Counted from the first letter of the stretch, positions 44,661 through 57,420 are shown. The stretch is DNA of 64,000 bases from an uncultured Pelagibacteraceae bacterium (GCA_902626575.1 CACOFY010000001.1:372001-436000); one strand, 5' to 3'. Translations and numbers: made by a program. The notes: generated by a model not told the origin, from the sequence alone.

Positions 44661-46816
44661 TTTTTATCCTTTTTTTTAGTCACTCTTGTACCAGGCATTC
44701 CTAAAGTTGATCTTCCTTTTGGGTATATTTTATTTTTTACATCGTACTGCCTAATTTTTGGATTTAAAGTAATTTCAAGTTCTGTGGTTTGTAATTTTCT
44801 AATTTCATCTCTTAACTTTGCTGCTTCCTCAAATTCTAAGTTGGATGCAGCTTCTTTCATTTTTTTATCAAGTCCTTTTAGATGTTTTTTTAAGTTTCCA
44901 CCAATATTCGACCCCTCGCTTATTTTGACATAATCCTTTTCGTAAACGCTTTCTAATATGTCGCTAATCTCCTTTTTTACAGTTTTAGCATCAATGTTAT
45001 GTTTTTTATTATAAGCTAATTGTATTTTTCTTCGTCTCTCTGTTTCTTGAATTGCTTTTTTTATACTTTTAGTCTCTTTATCAGCATATAAAATTACTTT
45101 TCCCTCTATATTTCTAGCAGCTCTTCCGATAGTTTGAATTAAAGAAGTTTCAGATCTTAAAAAACCTTCTTTATCTGCATCAAGAATTCCAACCATAGCG
45201 CACTCTGGAATATCTAAACCCTCTCTTAAAAGATTTATTCCAACAAGAACATCAAATACTCCCATTCTAAGATCTCTCATGATTTCTATTCTTTCCAAAG
45301 TATCGATATCGGAATGAAGGTATCTTACTTTAATACCATTCTCATGAAGATACTCTGTGAGATCTTCGGCCATTTTTTTTGTTAAAGTAGTTACTAAAAC
45401 TCTATGATTGTTTTCAATTACTTTTTTACACTCATGCATTAAATCATCAACTTGATTCTTTGCTGGTCTTATTTCCACAGGAGGATCTATTAAACCAGTT
45501 GGTCTAATAACTTGATCAATATATTTTCCTTTAGTTTGCTCTAGTTCCCATGGTCCAGGAGTTGCAGAAACAAAAACCGTTTGTGTTCTCATTAAATCCC
45601 ATTCTTCAAATTTTAAAGGTCTATTATCCATACAAGATGGAAGTCTAAAACCATATTCTGCTAAAGTACTTTTTCTTGATCTATCCCCTTTATACATACC
45701 ATTTAATTGCGGTACAGTTACATGAGACTCGTCAACAAAGATTAGAGTATTATCAGGAAAGTATTCAAATAGTGTTGGTGGTGGTTCACCAGGCTTTCTA
45801 CCGGATAAAAATCTCGAGTAATTTTCTATACCTGCACAAGACCCGGTTGCTTCAATCATTTCCAAATCAAATCTTGTTCTTTCCTCTAATCTTTGTGCTT
45901 CAAGTAATTTATTTTCTGATTTATGTTTTTTTAAAGTAACTTCTAATTCTTTTCTTATATTAATAATTGCTTGTTCCACTGTTGGTTTTGGAGTTATGTA
46001 ATGACTGTTTGCATAGACTTTTACTAAATTAAGTTCTCTAACCTGATCTCCTGTTAAAGGATCAAACTCCTCGATTTTTTCTAACTTGTCTCCAAATAGA
46101 CTTAATCTCCAAGCTCTATCTTCAAGATGTGAAGGAAATATCTCAAGATATTCCCCACGAGCTCTAAATGTCCCTCTATAAAAATTTTGATCATTTCTTT
46201 TATATTGTAGAGCAACTAAGGATTTTATTATTTGTTCTCTATTATAGTCGTAATTTTTTTTAAGAGTTAAAGTCATTTTGCTGTATGCCTCAACAGAACC
46301 CAATCCATAAATACATGAAACGCTGGCTACTATTAAAACATCATCTCTTTCCAAAAGAGATCGCGTAGCAGAGTGTCTCATTCTGTCAATCTGTTCATTT
46401 ATTGATGCTTCTTTTTCTATGTAAGTATCTGATCTTGGAACGTATGCCTCAGGAGTATAATAATCGTAATAAGAAACAAAATATTCTACTGCGTTATTTG
46501 GAAAAAAGCTTTTCATTTCCCCATAAAGCTGTGCTGCCAAAGTTTTATTTGGCGCTAAAATTAAAGCTGGTCTATTGGTAGTCTCTATGATTTTGGCCAT
46601 GGTAAAAGTTTTTCCAGATCCAGTAACTCCCAACAAAACTTGGTTAAATTGTTGTTTATTTGCCCCATCAACTAATTTTTTTATTGCAGCTGGCTGATCA
46701 CCAGCAGGTTTAAAATCGGACACTATTTTGAATTTTTTGCCGCCTTCAAGTTTTCCACTTATTTCTGGCTTTTTTCCCTCTAAATCGGTAATTAAATCTT
46801 GATATGTATTTTGCAT
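44642..46816 (-). CDS. uvrB: UvrABC excinuclease subunit B
   Basis: Damage-verification helicase of nucleotide excision repair. The 724 residues contain Walker [13 protein letters not shown] (about 63-74) and the beta-hairpin region [20 protein letters not shown] (about 116-135, in pieces). Walker B-like [11 protein letters not shown], helicase motifs RAARN and a C-terminal UVR motif follow, then a Lys-rich tail. It is divergent from aspC across a 36-bp AT-rich gap with no visible LexA box. Confidence 0.97.
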   Translation of the reverse strand: MQNTYQDLITDLEGKKPEISGKLEGGKKFKIVSDFKPAGDQPAAIKKLVDGANKQQFNQVLLGVTGSGKTFTMAKIIETTNRPALILAPNKTLAAQLYGEMKSFFPNNAVEYFVSYYDYYTPEAYVPRSDTYIEKEASINEQIDRMRHSATRSLLERDDVLIVASVSCIYGLGSVEAYSKMTLTLKKNYDYNREQIIKSLVALQYKRNDQNFYRGTFRARGEYLEIFPSHLEDRAWRLSLFGDKLEKIEEFDPLTGDQVRELNLVKVYANSHYITPKPTVEQAIINIRKELEVTLKKHKSENKLLEAQRLEERTRFDLEMIEATGSCAGIENYSRFLSGRKPGEPPPTLFEYFPDNTLIFVDESHVTVPQLNGMYKGDRSRKSTLAEYGFRLPSCMDNRPLKFEEWDLMRTQTVFVSATPGPWELEQTKGKYIDQVIRPTGLIDPPVEIRPAKNQVDDLMHECKKVIENNHRVLVTTLTKKMAEDLTEYLHENGIKVRYLHSDIDTLERIEIMRDLRMGVFDVLVGINLLREGLDIPECAMVGILDADKEGFLRSETSLIQTIGRAARNIEGKVILYADKETKSIKKAIQETERRRKIQLAYNKKHNIDAKTVKKEISDILESVYEKDYVKISEGSNIGGNLKKHLKGLDKKMKEAASNLEFEEAAKLRDEIRKLQTTELEITLNPKIRQYDVKNKIYPKGRSTLGMPGTRVTKKKDKKWKQKR

Positions 46817-46840
46817 ATAATAAACAAAGTATTAAAATAA

Positions 46841-48052
<1,212 letters not shown>

Positions 48053-48059
48053 CTTAAAA

Positions 48060-49004
48060 TTAGTGAGATAAGTACTTTTCAGCCTCCAGTGCAGCCATAC
48101 AACCCATTCCTGCAGCAGTTACTGCCTGTCTAAATACTTTATCTTTAACATCCCCAGCTGCAAAAACACCAGGTATATTTGTTTCGGTAGAGTCAGGTTT
48201 TGTTATTAAATATCCCTCTTTATCCATATTGACCTGATCTTTAAATAAATTAGTTGCTGGATCATGGCCAATTGCAATAAATAAACCATCAACTTTCAAT
48301 TCATCAAACTTATTTGATTTTACATTCTTAATTTTTATTCCAGTAACATTCTTAGGGTCTTTATCACCAATTACATCTTCAATAACTGTATCCCAGATGA
48401 TTTCAATTTTCTTATTTTCCATAAGTTTTTTTTGAAGCATTTTTTCAGCTCTAAGTTCATTCCTTCTATGGATAAGTTTAACTTTTGATGCAAACTTTGT
48501 TAAAAACATAGCTTCCTCAACAGCTGCGTTTCCACCACCTACAACAGCTACAGTTTTTTCTTTAAAAAAAAATCCATCACATGTTGCACATGCTGATACA
48601 CCAAAACCTCTATACTCTTGTTCAGATTTTAAATTTAACCACCTTGCTTGGGCACCAGTTGATATTATTATTGAGTCAGCTGAATATTTTTGACCACTTT
48701 CTCCTGTGGCTTCAAAGGGTTTTGACTTTAGATTTACCGAGGAGATATGATCTTCTATCATCTCTGTTCCAACCGCTTTAGCTTGTTCTTTCATCTGATC
48801 CATAAGCCAAGGACCTTGTATTACTTTCGCAAATCCGGGATAATTCTCAACATCAGTAGTAGTAGTCAACTGGCCTCCAGGCTCCATACCATGAACTAAA
48901 ATCGGATTAAGCATTGCTCGAGCCGCATAAACTGCTGCAGTGTATCCGGCTGGCCCGGATCCAATTATTAACACTTTTGTATGTTTAGTTGGATTTTGAT
49001 TCAT
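48060..49004 (-). CDS. trxB: Thioredoxin reductase
   Basis: FAD/NADPH enzyme that reduces thioredoxin. The 314 residues start with the FAD motif VLIIGSGPAGYTAAVYAARA (about 11-30). They contain the redox-active CATC (C139-C142), the NADPH motif VVGGGNAAVEEA (about 153-164) and the C-terminal AAGDVKDKVFRQAVTAAG. It is divergent from the ELM1-like gene with only 21 bp between start codons. Confidence 0.97.
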   Translation of the reverse strand: MNQNPTKHTKVLIIGSGPAGYTAAVYAARAMLNPILVHGMEPGGQLTTTTDVENYPGFAKVIQGPWLMDQMKEQAKAVGTEMIEDHISSVNLKSKPFEATGESGQKYSADSIIISTGAQARWLNLKSEQEYRGFGVSACATCDGFFFKEKTVAVVGGGNAAVEEAMFLTKFASKVKLIHRRNELRAEKMLQKKLMENKKIEIIWDTVIEDVIGDKDPKNVTGIKIKNVKSNKFDELKVDGLFIAIGHDPATNLFKDQVNMDKEGYLITKPDSTETNIPGVFAAGDVKDKVFRQAVTAAGMGCMAALEAEKYLSH

Positions 49005-49025
49005 ATCAAAGCTATATAGTAATTT

Positions 49026-49961
49026 ATGTCCAAATTAAAAGGGTTATTGTTAACAGAAGGTATGCATGGCATGATTAGCCAGGTCGAAGGTTTAGCAAAA
49101 GCATTAGACATTGATTACATACACCAAAAAGTTGAACTTAATTTATTTGCAAAGTTAATCACTCCTAAAATAACACCAGTTTCAAATTTATTTTTTAAAA
49201 AATTTATTGTGCCCGAGATAGATCTAATTATATCTTGTGGTAGAAAAAGTGTTATACCATCTTTATATTTAAAAAAAAATTCAAAAAAAAAATTAATTAA
49301 TATACATATTCAGGACCCTAAAGTTTCTTTAAAAAACTTTGATTATATAATTGCACCAGAGCACGATGGTTTAAGTGGTGAGAATGTTATTAACTCAAAA
49401 GGTGCATTACATTATCTCTCATTAAAAGAAATTAAAGATAATCATGGCTATTTATTAAATAATATTAATAGAGATAAAAAACAGCTACTTTTAGTTTTAG
49501 GTGGACCCAATAAGTACTATAGCTATGATAGAAATAATTTAGAAAAAATTTTTGAAAATCTAAAAAATTTAGCAAAAAAGTATGATCTTCAAATTATTAT
49601 AATACCATCTATGAGAACCCCAATTAACACAATAGAACATGCAAGCAGTTTTTTTGATAAAGAAACCATAATCGTTAAAAATGTAGATAAAAAAGCTTAC
49701 TTATCTGCTCTATCTATTTCTGAATTTTTAGTGATTACATGCGACTCAACATCGATGATTTCCGAAGCTGCTTTAACGGGTAAACCAATATATGTAGCTC
49801 AAATTCAATCAAAAAAAGATGACTATAGGTTTAGACAATTTAGGAAATTGTTTACTAAATTAAATATTATTAGAAATTTGGAAGATAAATTAGAAGTATG
49901 GAACTATGAAAAACTTGATGAAACTAATAGGGTAGCTAATATAATAAAAAAAAAAATATAA
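49026..49961 (+). CDS. ELM1-like (DUF1022/COG3660) protein
   Basis: A 311-residue protein related to plant mitochondrial fission factor ELM1 and its bacterial relatives. These have a glycosyltransferase-B-like fold. I see LLTEGMHGMISQVEGLA (9-25), PEIDLIISCGRKSVIPSL (read in pieces, about 63-80), HIQDPKV, and the C-terminal TCDSTSMISEAALTGKPIYVA block (about 238-258), which resembles a nucleotide-sugar-binding segment. Function in bacteria is unknown. It shares one base with the following oxygenase gene, so a joint role is possible. Confidence 0.8.
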   Translation: MSKLKGLLLTEGMHGMISQVEGLAKALDIDYIHQKVELNLFAKLITPKITPVSNLFFKKFIVPEIDLIISCGRKSVIPSLYLKKNSKKKLINIHIQDPKVSLKNFDYIIAPEHDGLSGENVINSKGALHYLSLKEIKDNHGYLLNNINRDKKQLLLVLGGPNKYYSYDRNNLEKIFENLKNLAKKYDLQIIIIPSMRTPINTIEHASSFFDKETIIVKNVDKKAYLSALSISEFLVITCDSTSMISEAALTGKPIYVAQIQSKKDDYRFRQFRKLFTKLNIIRNLEDKLEVWNYEKLDETNRVANIIKKKI

Positions 49962-50623
49962 TGTCATTTTTAAAATCTATTGAAAATAATTCAAAAAAAT
50001 TTAAGGATCCTTTTTTACATTGGGAACTAGATAAACCTCTCACTGATGGACAAATAAATGAAATAGTTAATGCCGATATAGCAAATCCAATTGACCACGA
50101 TCTAAATTATGATGGTACGAGAGCTATTGACGGAGGTGCTCCAGAGTTTAGAAAAGGACTTTCTCATGGAGGGAAAGCACTTAAGTTTAGATGTTTTATA
50201 ACCAAAGAAAATTCTACAGAATTTCCACATTTAATGAATCTAATTAAAGAATTGCAAAATAAAAATACTTATGAAAAAGTTTCAAAACTTGTGGGGAAAG
50301 ACCTATCTAATTCATACATAAGGGTAGAAGTTATATGTGATAGAAAAGGTTTTTGGCTGAAACCACATTGCGATATTGAGGAAAAATTAATGTCCTGTTT
50401 ATTATTTGTAAATAAAACAAATGAAAGCGAGGATTTAGGCACTGATTTTTATGATAATAATTTAAAAAAAGTAAAAACAATGCCCTATAAAGATAATTAT
50501 GGATACTTCTTCACAAGCGGCCCAGGCACTTGGCATGGTATGGAAAAAAAAGAAATATCAAAAGAAAGAAGATGTTTACAAGTGAACTATGTAACATTTA
50601 AAACTGATTGGAAGGTGGATTAA
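49961..50623 (+). CDS. 2-oxoglutarate/Fe(II)-dependent oxygenase-like protein
   Basis: A 220-residue protein with the double-stranded beta-helix iron triad HxD...H: H136 and D138 ([10 protein letters not shown]) and H192 (GTWHGMEKK). An Arg at about 203-204 (ERRCLQVNY) is suited to bind 2-oxoglutarate. The core is flanked by an N-terminal helical region with no recognisable domain. The substrate is unknown; a sugar, nucleotide or protein side chain are all possible. It is coupled to the ELM1-like gene upstream. Its stop interlocks with that of carB in TTAA (50620-50623). Confidence 0.75.
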   Translation: MSFLKSIENNSKKFKDPFLHWELDKPLTDGQINEIVNADIANPIDHDLNYDGTRAIDGGAPEFRKGLSHGGKALKFRCFITKENSTEFPHLMNLIKELQNKNTYEKVSKLVGKDLSNSYIRVEVICDRKGFWLKPHCDIEEKLMSCLLFVNKTNESEDLGTDFYDNNLKKVKTMPYKDNYGYFFTSGPGTWHGMEKKEISKERRCLQVNYVTFKTDWKVD

Positions 50624-53600
50624 TTATCCTGTAAGGATTTAACCTCTAACTTTTTGGTTTTAAGTGATTTTATAGCTTCAAGAAATGAATAAGCTGTCGA
50701 CATATTTGTGCAGTAAGGAACTTTGTTTGCCAATGTTCCTCTTCTTAATGCCCTTGCGTCGTCAATTCTATGTTCACTATTTCCACCTCCAGTATTAATC
50801 ACCAAGGATATTTTTTTTGCATTTAAAACATCTACTATGTGTGGTCGCCCACTACTTACTTTATTAATAGTTTTACACTTAATTCCATTATCTTTTAAAA
50901 TTTTTGCAGTGCCTTTTGTTCCAGAAATACCAAAACCTAATTTTTTGAGTCTTTGTGCAACACCTATTATCTCCTGTTTATGAGAGTCTTTGACTGATAA
51001 AAATGCCATGCCACTTACTGGGAGAGAATTATAGGCAGCAATTTGACTTTTAGCGACCGCCATCCCAAAATCGTAATCAAAACCCATAACTTCTCCAGTA
51101 GATTTCATTTCTGGACCAAGTAATAAATCACTATCAGGAAATTTATTAAAAGGAAAAACAGCTTCTTTAACAGCAAATTTTTTATTTGTTTTATATTTTA
51201 ATTTATATTTAGAAAGCTTTTCACCTGCCATTATTCTTGAAGCAATTTTTGCTAGCGGTATACCATTAGCTTTTGACACAAAAGGAACAGTTCTACTTGC
51301 TCTAGGATTTACTTCAATTACATAAACTTCGTCCTTTTTAATCGCAAATTGAATATTTAGCAGTCCCTTAACTTTTAATGCTAAAGCCAATTTTCTTGTT
51401 TGAATTTTTATTTCCTTGAGAATACTGTCTTTGATTGATACTGGAGGCAAACAACAAGCTGAATCACCCGAATGTATTCCTGCTTCTTCAATATGTTGCA
51501 TAATGCCTGCTACATAAACATCTTTTCCATCACATATTGCATCGACATCAACTTCCATTGCGTTATCTATAAATTTATCAATTAAAATTGGATTATTATC
51601 TGATGCCTTAAAAGCTTGATTAATAAATTCTTTTAATTGACTTTCATCATGAACAATTTCCATCGCCCTACCACCTAAAACATACGAGGGACGAACAACT
51701 ACTGGTAATCCAATTTTTTTAGCTATAAGTATTGCTTTATCATATTTATCTGCAATTCCACTTTTGGCTTGCTTTAAATTGAGTCTTATTAATAAGTCTC
51801 TAAATCTATCTCTATCTTCCGCAAGATCTATGGATGAATATTGTGTACCTAGAATAGGTAAATTATTTTCATGTAAGAATTTTGCAAGCTTAATTGGTGT
51901 TTGACCACCAAATTGAGCAATTATTCCAACTAGATTTCCCTTAGATTTTTCCCTTAAAATTATATTTTGTACATATTCATCTATTAGAGGTTCAAAATAA
52001 AGTCTGTCACTGGTGTCGTAGTCTGTAGAAACTGTTTCAGGGTTACAATTTATCATTATTGTTTCAAACCCTGCCTCTTTCAAAGCAAAGCTTGCCTGAC
52101 AACAACAATAGTCAAACTCAATACCTTGCCCAATTCTATTTGGACCACCCCCAAGTATTATAATCTTTCTTTTGTTGCTTGGATCTGCTTCACACTCTGT
52201 ATTAATTGAAAAGTTACGCTGATAAGTTGAATACATGTAAGGAGTAAAGGACTTAAATTCAGCAGCACAAGTATCAACTTTTTTAAACACTGGCATTACT
52301 TTAAGTGCAGCTCTTTTTCTTTGTAAAATTTTTTCCTGTATCCCAGTAAGCTTACTTAACCTTTTGTCAGAAAATCCTAAAGACTTTATTCGATTAAATT
52401 CCACAAAGTTTTTCGGTAAACCAAATTTGATAATTTTATTTTCTTCCTCAACAATTTCTTTTATTTGACCCAAAAACCAACGATCAATTTTTGATAACTC
52501 ATAGATTTTCTCTATTGAAATTTTTTTCCTGAATGCTTCTGCAACCAACAGTAATTTATCAGGTACATTGATCTTTAATTTTTTTAAAATTTCTTTTTTT
52601 GAATAATGAAATAAATTATCCAATCCTGATAGTCCAGTTTCAAGAGAAACTAAAGCTTTCTGAAAAGACTCTTTAAAATTTCTACCAATTGCCATAGCTT
52701 CTCCCACAGATCTCATTGAGGTTCCTAAAATTGGTTTAGTATCTTGAAATTTTTCAAACGTAAATCTAGGAATTTTTGTAACCACATAATCAATTGTTGG
52801 CTCGAATGAGGCAGGTGTTACTTTCGTAATTTCGTTTTGAAGTTCATCTAATGTGTAACCTATTGCTAATTTTGCGGCTACTTTTGCAATTGGAAAACCT
52901 GTTGCTTTCGAAGCAAGAGCTGATGAGCGTGACACACGAGGATTCATCTCTATAATTACCATTCTTCCATTTTTTGGATTTATAGCGAATTGCACATTAG
53001 AACCACCTGTTTCAACTCCAATTTTTCTAAGACAAGCAATAGAAGCGTTTCTCATCACTTGATATTCTTTATCAGTTAATGTTAATGCTGGAGCTATTGT
53101 TACAGAGTCCCCAGTATGAGTGCCCATTGGATCAATATTTTCGATTGAACAAATTATGATACAATTATCATTTTTATCTCTAACAACTTCCATTTCAAAT
53201 TCTTTCCACCCATCTAAGCATTCCTCTACAAGAACTTGATTTTGTGGAGATTCATACAGCCCACCTTTAACGATTTTAAAAAATTCTTTTTTAGTTCTCG
53301 CTATACCCCCGCCAAGACCACCCAAGGTAAATGAAGGCCTTATAATTGCAGGAAGGCCAATTTTTCTCAAACACTTTGATGCATGTTTAAAATTATTAAG
53401 TATCTCGGATTTAGGTAAATCAATACCAATGTCAGACATATTTTTTCTAAATTTTTTTCTGTCCTCTGCATTAGCAATTGCTTTTGAATTTGCTCCTATA
53501 AGCTCTATTTTATATTTTTTAAGTATTCCTAATTTTTCTGCTTTTAAAGCTAAGTTAAGTGCAGTTTGGCCACCCATCGTTGGGAGAATAGCGTGAGGTT

Positions 53601-53844
53601 TTTCTTTTTTAATAATCTCCTCAAGTACTTCTACAGATATCGGTTCAATATATGTTTGATCTGCAACGCCAGGATCTGTCATAATTGTTGCAGGATTAGA
53701 ATTAACTAAAATAACTTTGTAACCTTCATCCTTAAGTGCTTTACATGCTTGTGTTCCTGAATAATCAAATTCACATGCTTGACCAATAATAATCGGTCCA
53801 GCTCCAATAACTAAAATTTTTTTAATATCTTTTCTTTTTGGCAT
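50620..53844 (-). CDS. carB: Carbamoyl-phosphate synthase large subunit
   Basis: ATP-grasp enzyme making carbamoyl phosphate for pyrimidines and arginine. I choose the ATG at 53844 ([18 protein letters not shown]), the usual family start, giving 1074 residues; a further ATG at 53859 is in frame. Two homologous ATP-grasp halves are seen ([17 protein letters not shown] near 20 and [19 protein letters not shown] near 570). The C-terminal MGS-like allosteric domain ends the protein. It overlaps carA by 23 bp. The order carA-carB is standard. Confidence 0.98.
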   Translation of the reverse strand: MPKRKDIKKILVIGAGPIIIGQACEFDYSGTQACKALKDEGYKVILVNSNPATIMTDPGVADQTYIEPISVEVLEEIIKKEKPHAILPTMGGQTALNLALKAEKLGILKKYKIELIGANSKAIANAEDRKKFRKNMSDIGIDLPKSEILNNFKHASKCLRKIGLPAIIRPSFTLGGLGGGIARTKKEFFKIVKGGLYESPQNQVLVEECLDGWKEFEMEVVRDKNDNCIIICSIENIDPMGTHTGDSVTIAPALTLTDKEYQVMRNASIACLRKIGVETGGSNVQFAINPKNGRMVIIEMNPRVSRSSALASKATGFPIAKVAAKLAIGYTLDELQNEITKVTPASFEPTIDYVVTKIPRFTFEKFQDTKPILGTSMRSVGEAMAIGRNFKESFQKALVSLETGLSGLDNLFHYSKKEILKKLKINVPDKLLLVAEAFRKKISIEKIYELSKIDRWFLGQIKEIVEEENKIIKFGLPKNFVEFNRIKSLGFSDKRLSKLTGIQEKILQRKRAALKVMPVFKKVDTCAAEFKSFTPYMYSTYQRNFSINTECEADPSNKRKIIILGGGPNRIGQGIEFDYCCCQASFALKEAGFETIMINCNPETVSTDYDTSDRLYFEPLIDEYVQNIILREKSKGNLVGIIAQFGGQTPIKLAKFLHENNLPILGTQYSSIDLAEDRDRFRDLLIRLNLKQAKSGIADKYDKAILIAKKIGLPVVVRPSYVLGGRAMEIVHDESQLKEFINQAFKASDNNPILIDKFIDNAMEVDVDAICDGKDVYVAGIMQHIEEAGIHSGDSACCLPPVSIKDSILKEIKIQTRKLALALKVKGLLNIQFAIKKDEVYVIEVNPRASRTVPFVSKANGIPLAKIASRIMAGEKLSKYKLKYKTNKKFAVKEAVFPFNKFPDSDLLLGPEMKSTGEVMGFDYDFGMAVAKSQIAAYNSLPVSGMAFLSVKDSHKQEIIGVAQRLKKLGFGISGTKGTAKILKDNGIKCKTINKVSSGRPHIVDVLNAKKISLVINTGGGNSEHRIDDARALRRGTLANKVPYCTNMSTAYSFLEAIKSLKTKKLEVKSLQDN

Positions 53845-55015
53845 ATTTTTTAACTTCATTAATAAAATTACTGAATAGGTAGTGACTATCTTGTGGACCA
53901 GGATTAGACTCAGGATGATATTGCACAGAAAAGACAGGTTTATTTTTTAATTTTATACCTTCTATACTGTTATCAAACAGAGATTTATGAGTTATCTCAA
54001 TATTTTTTGGTAAATTATTTTTTGTAACCTCAAATCCATGATTTTGACTAGTTATTTCAACTTTATTATTGATCAGGTTCTTAACTGGATGATTTGCACC
54101 TCTATGTCCTAATTTCATTTTTTTTGTTTTGCCACCTAATGCTAAAGCTAATAGTTGATGACCCAAACAAATCCCAAAAACTGGTAGATTTTTATTAATA
54201 AGATTTTTTATAATTTTTATAGCATAAGTTCCAGTTGCGGCAGGATCACCTGGTCCATTTGATAAAAAAATTCCGCTTGGATTAAGTGCTAAAATATCTT
54301 CCGCGCTCATTTGACAAGGTACGACTGTTACATCGCAATAAAAATTAGAAAAATACCTTAAAATATTTGTTTTTATCCCATAATCAATTGCAACGATCTT
54401 GAGTTTTTTCTTTTTAATTTTTTTATATCCATCTTCTTTAGTCCATGTCTTAAAACCCTTCCAGGAGAACTTATTTTTAGTAGATACTGTTTCTGCCAAA
54501 TCTAAACCATTAAGACCCGGCCATTTTAAAGTATTTTTAATTAATTTTTTAATTCCAAAGTTCCCATTCCTATCATTTGAAATAGTTCCTCTTGGAGCCC
54601 CGTTATCTCTTATAAAATTTGTCAAACCTCTTGTATCTAAACCAGTCAAACCAACTATTTTATTTTTTTTAAGCCATAAATCTAATTCCATTAATGATCT
54701 ATAATTTGATGGATTTGTTATTTCTGAGTTGAAAATCACCCCTTTTGTCCAGACTTTTTCCGACTCGTTGTCTTGTTTGTTTGTTCCCACATTTCCAATG
54801 TGTGGAAAGGTAAAATTAATTATTTGTCCTGCGTATGAAGGGTCAGAAATTATTTCCTGGTATCCAGTGATAGAGGTATTAAAACACACTTCTCCAGTTG
54901 CTACACCCTCATAACCTATGCCAATTCCATTAAAAATGGACTTATTCTCGAGAACTAAAATGCCTGGGTTAAATTTTGATTTATTTGTTGAGTTTACTTT
55001 TCGTTTTTTGATCAA
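53822..55015 (-). CDS. carA: Carbamoyl-phosphate synthase small subunit
   Basis: Glutaminase subunit feeding ammonia to CarB. The 397 residues have the CarA N-terminal block [21 protein letters not shown] (in pieces). The class I amidotransferase domain shows the nucleophile [16 protein letters not shown] and the His-Glu pair in [10 protein letters not shown]. The frame closes immediately upstream of 55015, where the first codon is TTG, and no ATG exists in the N-terminal region. A TTG start is therefore the simplest reading. Confidence 0.95.
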   Translation of the reverse strand: MIKKRKVNSTNKSKFNPGILVLENKSIFNGIGIGYEGVATGEVCFNTSITGYQEIISDPSYAGQIINFTFPHIGNVGTNKQDNESEKVWTKGVIFNSEITNPSNYRSLMELDLWLKKNKIVGLTGLDTRGLTNFIRDNGAPRGTISNDRNGNFGIKKLIKNTLKWPGLNGLDLAETVSTKNKFSWKGFKTWTKEDGYKKIKKKKLKIVAIDYGIKTNILRYFSNFYCDVTVVPCQMSAEDILALNPSGIFLSNGPGDPAATGTYAIKIIKNLINKNLPVFGICLGHQLLALALGGKTKKMKLGHRGANHPVKNLINNKVEITSQNHGFEVTKNNLPKNIEITHKSLFDNSIEGIKLKNKPVFSVQYHPESNPGPQDSHYLFSNFINEVKKYAKKKRY

Positions 55016-55139
55016 TTACAACTCATGAGTTAAAGGTTAATACAATAAAAGCTTATCTAACGCAACAGATCTAATACAAAATTTATAAAAAAAAACAATT
55101 TTTCTTTTAAGCAAATATTCTTTAAGTTAAATTACTTTT
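55016..55139. promoter_or_regulatory. carA/yqeY divergent intergenic region
   Basis: This 124-bp gap is the longest in the window and must hold promoters for both carAB and yqeY-dnaG. It contains a 12-bp perfect palindrome AACTCATGAGTT at 55020-55031, 5-16 nt before the carA TTG, and is otherwise A/T-rich. I could not pick convincing -35/-10 pairs, and I see no known riboswitch or PyrR/ArgR-type leader. Confidence 0.4.
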
Positions 55140-55604
55140 ATGTCACTTAGAGAAAAAATTGATGACGAGTATAAAAATGCTCTTAAATCTAAAGATAAAA
55201 ATAAAATATCAACTTATAGGTTAATATTATCTGGGCTTAAAGACCTCGATATTCAAAACAGATCTGGACCTAACAAAAAAGATACAGATGATGATGATAT
55301 TAAAAAATTATTAAGAAAGATGATAAAGCAACGAACCGAATCAATCGAAATTTATAAAAAAAATAATAGACAAGACCTTCTTCAAATTGAAGAAAATGAA
55401 GTAAAGATAATGTCAGAATATTTACCAAAACAGTTGAGTGGAGATGATACAAAAAAACTATGTGAACAAGTTATTAATAAAATAAATGCCTCATCCTTAA
55501 AGGATATGGGAAAAGTAATGGGTGAATTAAAAAAAAATCATTCGGACAGTGTAGACTTTTCTTTAGCAGGCAAGATTATAAAAGAAATTTTAAACAATAA
55601 ATGA
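55140..55604 (+). CDS. GatB/YqeY domain-containing protein
   Basis: A 154-residue helical protein of the YqeY family, related to the tail domain of the amidotransferase GatB. Family blocks include MSLREKIDDEYKNALKSKDK at the N-terminus, YRLILSGLKDLDI, and the middle KKLLRKMIKQRTESIEIYKKN stretch (all read in pieces). YLPKQLSGDD and GKVMGELKK follow near the C-terminus. The role is unproven; it may bind tRNA. It overlaps dnaG by 4 bp. The yqeY-dnaG-rpoD order is a conserved macromolecular-synthesis arrangement in alphaproteobacteria. Confidence 0.9.
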   Translation: MSLREKIDDEYKNALKSKDKNKISTYRLILSGLKDLDIQNRSGPNKKDTDDDDIKKLLRKMIKQRTESIEIYKKNNRQDLLQIEENEVKIMSEYLPKQLSGDDTKKLCEQVINKINASSLKDMGKVMGELKKNHSDSVDFSLAGKIIKEILNNK

Positions 55605-57373
55605 AATATCCTAAAGAGTATTTAGATGAAATTAAAACAAGACTGAAAGTCTCGACAGTAGTATCCAAGTCAGTTAGCTTGAAAAAAAGAGGTAAAGAAT
55701 TTGTAGGATTGTCACCTTTTAAAAATGAGAAAACTCCATCTTTTACTGTAAATGATGAGAAAGGATTTTATCACTGTTTTAGCACAAGTGAACATGGAAA
55801 TATTTTTGATTTTATAATGAAAACACAAAATTTAAAATTTGGTGAGGCGGTTAAAACTTTAGCTAATTATGCAGGCATGCAACCTTACACATTTTCTAAG
55901 GCTGACGAAGAAAGAGAAAATGATTGGAAAAATTATTCTCAAATTTATAAGAGTTACATAGAATATCATCATGAAGAACTTCTTAAAAATCCAAATTTGA
56001 ATGAAGTAAGAGATTATCTTAAAAATAGAAATTTAAATTCTAATGATGTAAAAAATTTTGACCTAGGTTTTGTTAGGAATAAAAAAAATTTTTATCAAGA
56101 ATTATTAAGTAAATTTAAAGAAAAAGACTTGAAGGATAGTGGGCTTTTTTATTTTGATGAAAAAAATAAAGAGTATGTTGAAAGGTTTAGAGGAAGGATA
56201 ATTTTTCCAATAAAATCTATAACTGGACAATTTATTGCTGCTGGCGGAAGAATTATTAAAAAGGAAACCTATCTAGCAAAATATGTAAACTCGCCTGAAA
56301 CTAAATTTTTTAAAAAAGGTAATCATTTATATAATCTAGATAAGGCAAGAAAGTTTTCTAATTCTAATGATCAGGTTTTCTTGGTCGAAGGTTACATGGA
56401 TGTTATTGGCTTGACAAAAAATAAAATAGAAAACTGTGTTGCAAATTTAGGTACCGCTCTAACTGATAGACAAATTTCTATTTTAAATCAATTTTTTAAT
56501 GAAATAGTAATTTGTTTTGACTCAGATGAAAGTGGATATAAAGCAGCAGTTAGAGCTGCTGAAAACTCTATAAAAGAACTTAAGCCTGAAAAGCAAATAT
56601 CATTTCTTTTTTTACCGAGTGGCGAGGACCCGGATACCTTTGTAAGTAAAAAAGGAAAAGAAGACTTTTTAAATTATTACAAAGAAAAAAATGTTCCAAT
56701 ACATATTTTTTTATTTGAACACTTTAAAAAACAAGCTTCAAATTCCCCATCTTCTTTAGCAATTTTTGAAAAAAGATTAAGAGAAATTGCAAAACAAATA
56801 AAAGATGAGTTTATAAAAAAATATATATTGGACTATTTTATTGGCAAAGTTGCTGAGCTTACACCAAACTTACCAAGCGGAAAAAAATATGCGATAAAAC
56901 ATGTAGCATCTTTAAGTTCTACTAAAAAATTAATTAATGAAAGTAAATCTTTTAGCAAAGCTGAAATACAAGAATTTTCTATATTATATTTAATTATAAA
57001 TAATTTATCTTTTTTTAAGGAGAGAGAAAATCTCTTTGATGATTTAATATTTATATCAGACGAGGGTTCAAACACTTTGTCTTATTTAAAAAGGTTTATT
57101 CAAAAAGATGATAACCTTAATAAAAGTATTTTAGATATTAATAAAAATTTCCTTGAAAAAATTAATAAATTTGCATCAGTTAAACATATTTCTGAAAATG
57201 TAAAAAAAGACGATAATAAATTATTTGAAATCTTTGAGGAAATGAAAAAGGATCTTAATAATATAGCAATTGATATTAAAATAAGTGATTTAGAATCGAA
57301 ATTTTCAAAAGATTTAAGTGAAAATACCTTTAAAGAGTTAATTGAATTAAAAAAATTGCAAAATACCAATTAA
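55601..57373 (+). CDS. dnaG: DNA primase
   Basis: Synthesises RNA primers at the replication fork. The 590 residues have the N-terminal CHC2-like region GLSPFKNEKTPSFTVNDEKGF (read in pieces, about 36-56), the TOPRIM domain with LVEGYMDVIGL (about 258-268) and CFDSDESGYKAA (about 308-319), and a helical C-terminus. In the zinc-finger region only C59 of the canonical Cys-His-Cys-Cys set remains; positions 38, 41 and 62 are Ser, Lys and Thr. Zinc is thus probably not bound, as in other alphaproteobacterial primases. It lies between yqeY and rpoD. Confidence 0.95.
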   Translation: MKYPKEYLDEIKTRLKVSTVVSKSVSLKKRGKEFVGLSPFKNEKTPSFTVNDEKGFYHCFSTSEHGNIFDFIMKTQNLKFGEAVKTLANYAGMQPYTFSKADEERENDWKNYSQIYKSYIEYHHEELLKNPNLNEVRDYLKNRNLNSNDVKNFDLGFVRNKKNFYQELLSKFKEKDLKDSGLFYFDEKNKEYVERFRGRIIFPIKSITGQFIAAGGRIIKKETYLAKYVNSPETKFFKKGNHLYNLDKARKFSNSNDQVFLVEGYMDVIGLTKNKIENCVANLGTALTDRQISILNQFFNEIVICFDSDESGYKAAVRAAENSIKELKPEKQISFLFLPSGEDPDTFVSKKGKEDFLNYYKEKNVPIHIFLFEHFKKQASNSPSSLAIFEKRLREIAKQIKDEFIKKYILDYFIGKVAELTPNLPSGKKYAIKHVASLSSTKKLINESKSFSKAEIQEFSILYLIINNLSFFKERENLFDDLIFISDEGSNTLSYLKRFIQKDDNLNKSILDINKNFLEKINKFASVKHISENVKKDDNKLFEIFEEMKKDLNNIAIDIKISDLESKFSKDLSENTFKELIELKKLQNTN

Positions 57374-57384
57374 ATTGAAGAATT

Positions 57385-57420
57385 TTGACATAGATTTTTT
57401 CGAAATTGGCATTATATAAA
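57385..57420 (+). promoter_or_regulatory. Candidate rpoD promoter region
   Basis: Right after the dnaG stop there is a perfect TTGACA (57385-57390). An AT-rich TATATAAA follows at 57413-57420, with spacing of 22, longer than ideal; CATTAT at 57410-57415 gives 19. The GTG of rpoD is at 57441. It may permit rpoD transcription independent of dnaG, but the fit is imperfect. Confidence 0.3.
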
